Assembly: GCA_016195265.1 (NCBI GenBank)
Contig: JACPZW010000066.1
Coordinates: 41,133-105,132 of the forward strand
Reading direction: 5' to 3'
From: Acidobacteriota bacterium
Lineage (GTDB): Bacteria; Acidobacteriota; Vicinamibacteria; Vicinamibacterales; CAVVIG01
Length of the DNA: 64,000 nucleotides
Shown: positions 63,214 through 64,000 of the stretch, in pieces
Position numbering within the stretch: the first letter of the stretch is position 1
Layout of the letters: every line of letters begins with the position of its first letter
Notes under the pieces: model-generated
What the model was told of the DNA's origin: nothing
Database searches by the model: none
The model's input: the letters and a program-made list of their open reading frames with translations, nothing else
Made by a program: the position numbers and the translations under genes

Positions 63214-63300
63214 GCCCAACAACGCATGCAGCCAACGCGCGCCCGACGTCAGACAAGAAGTGTAGGGCAACACGCGCGCGGCTGATGCGTCGCGTTAGAC
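63214..63300 (+). repeat. attC: attC site 3
   Basis: R'' GCCCAAC (63214-63220) and R' GTTAGAC (63294-63300) enclosing complementary arms (AACGCATGCAGCC... and ...GGCTGATGCGT). 87 bases. Confidence 0.85.
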
Positions 63301-63325
63301 CGCGGAACGAACAACCGGATAACTC

Positions 63326-63829
63326 ATGGAAACAACGACGGCCGTAATCGTAGCGCTCGATCGGGCGCCGAGCGTTGTTGTCCCCCTTGTTCGAGAAGTA
63401 CCGTCCACCTTGCTCAAGAGGCGCCCTGCTCCAACCAAGTGGTCGGCTCACGAACATGCCTGCCACTTGGCCGTCGTTCATCGACTCTTCTTCGATCGGC
63501 TGGAGCAGATCCTGGTGGCACCAACGCCGATCATCACCCCGTACGATCCAGGCAAAAGCGATCCGGACGACCGGCTGCTGAAGATGGACCTCGATACTTC
63601 ACTGAAGCAATACGTTGAGGATCGCGGTCGGTTGGTCGAGCGACTTCGTAAGCTGTCGGATCGCGAGTGGAATCGGACCGCCGAACACGGCGAGTACAGC
63701 CACTATTCCGTCCTCATCATGTTTCGTCATCTTGCCTTGCACGACTTCTTTCACGCGTATCGAATCGAAGAATTATTGTTGAAAAGAGAATGGGCGCCGG
63801 AATGGCAGGCGGCGGCAAGTGCCTCGTAG
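63326..63829 (+). CDS. DinB-like four-helix protein (cassette 4)
   Basis: 167 residues with the DinB_2 pattern of metal-ligand histidines: HACHLAVVHRLFFDRLEQIL in helix 2 and RHLALHDFFHAYRIEELL in helix 4. These proteins include thiol-dependent S-transferases and many of unknown role. Starts 26 bases after the attC3 core. Confidence 0.8.
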   Translation: METTTAVIVALDRAPSVVVPLVREVPSTLLKRRPAPTKWSAHEHACHLAVVHRLFFDRLEQILVAPTPIITPYDPGKSDPDDRLLKMDLDTSLKQYVEDRGRLVERLRKLSDREWNRTAEHGEYSHYSVLIMFRHLALHDFFHAYRIEELLLKREWAPEWQAAASAS

Positions 63830-63851
63830 CTGAGCGACAAGATCACACGCG

Positions 63852-64000
63852 GTCTAACATCAATGCCTTTCGGAAATTCGCTGACGTGAGATTCCTCTTG
63901 TACATTTCTCCGGAAATCGGTACTTACGCTGGGGATGTCGAGCCATTCCCCAAGCGAACGTCGACAATCGCCGTCCGGCTTTCTGGGCGCGTGGGAGGAC
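63852..64000 (+). other. Start of a fourth attC, then unassigned window end
   Basis: R'' GTCTAAC at 63852-63858 follows the DinB gene as in other cassettes, but no GTTRRRY partner occurs before the window ends. The site may be long and continue beyond, or the array may decay here. Nothing else recognised in 63859-64000. Confidence 0.45.

Larger units (their letters stand above)
59509..63858 (+). mobile_element. Chromosomal integron with at least four cassettes
   Basis: IntI-type integrase, a GTTRRRY core (GTTAGAC, 60722-60728) without a partner, and cassettes ending in attC sites 61639-61715, 62591-62660 and 63214-63300. All genes and attC sites run on the plus strand, so the integrase faces the array tail-on. 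The last cassette has an R'' core at 63852-63858. Confidence 0.88.

Overview
The window is a high-GC chromosome segment of a Gram-negative bacterium. An Mla-type lipid-transport operon, BamD, an S55/SpoIVB-like protein, many ATGA/GTGA-coupled genes and intergenic short-repeat arrays suggest an Acidobacteriota relative, perhaps class Vicinamibacteria. That placement is inference; no rRNA is present to prove it. No CRISPR array or phage structural module was seen.

Layout. 1-3141: end of an MCE/Mla lipid-transport operon (ATPase, MlaD, YtxH, a coiled-coil protein) and a secreted protein. 3615-12288: an integrated mobilizable element in a tRNA-Val(CAC) gene, bounded by a 47-bp direct repeat of the tRNA 3' half. 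It carries a tyrosine integrase, an excisionase-like protein, an IncQ/RSF1010-type mobA-mobC pair diverging from a recognisable oriT, a MobB-like membrane protein, a DUF433/DUF5615 toxin-antitoxin pair and cargo (gluzincin peptidase, VOC protein, two membrane proteins). 12372-17563: a citrate-synthase-family lyase and nucleoside/nucleobase salvage (upp, MtaD-like deaminase, hpt, rpiB-like, deoC). 17896-21940: a three-subunit molybdenum hydroxylase of the 4-hydroxybenzoyl-CoA reductase type. 22031-25101: a KdpD/KdpE-like two-component pair and an SGNH hydrolase. 25201-31873: tRNA-Gly(CCC), sugar-phosphate mutase and nucleotidyltransferase, pgsA, and a tightly coupled minus-strand run bamD-epimerase-thioesterase-rpe-PASTA. 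31942-36242: rsmB-fmt-def and aroC. 36273-41535: a large sigma-54 activator followed by two dipeptide-type ABC permeases. 41663-48720: a TPR protein, an ECF sigma/anti-sigma pair, a beta-propeller protein and an S55 protein.

48780-59392 is an aromatic amino-acid supra-operon: aroDE fusion, trpE, trpG, trpD, trpC, trpF, trpB, trpA, chorismate mutase, DAHP synthase and prephenate dehydrogenase. It is preceded by what reads as a ribosome-mediated attenuator: a leader peptide containing Trp-Arg-Trp-Tyr-Trp, an antiterminator pairing and a terminator whose T-run ends 4 bases before the aroDE start. trpE is broken by a single in-frame TAA in this sequence.

59509-63858 is a chromosomal integron: an IntI-type integrase with the IntI-specific insertion, followed on the same strand by an attI-like junction and cassettes for a trypsin-like protease, an Mrr-like nuclease, an antitoxin/ParE-toxin pair and a DinB-like protein, separated by three clear attC sites. 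The co-directional integrase and cassettes are the reverse of the usual arrangement.

Across the window, gene boundaries carry short tandem arrays of 7-bp units (sometimes 9 or 11) and paired GGGTCC/GGACCC hairpins resembling REP/BIME elements. Some of these run into coding ends and supply C-terminal residues.
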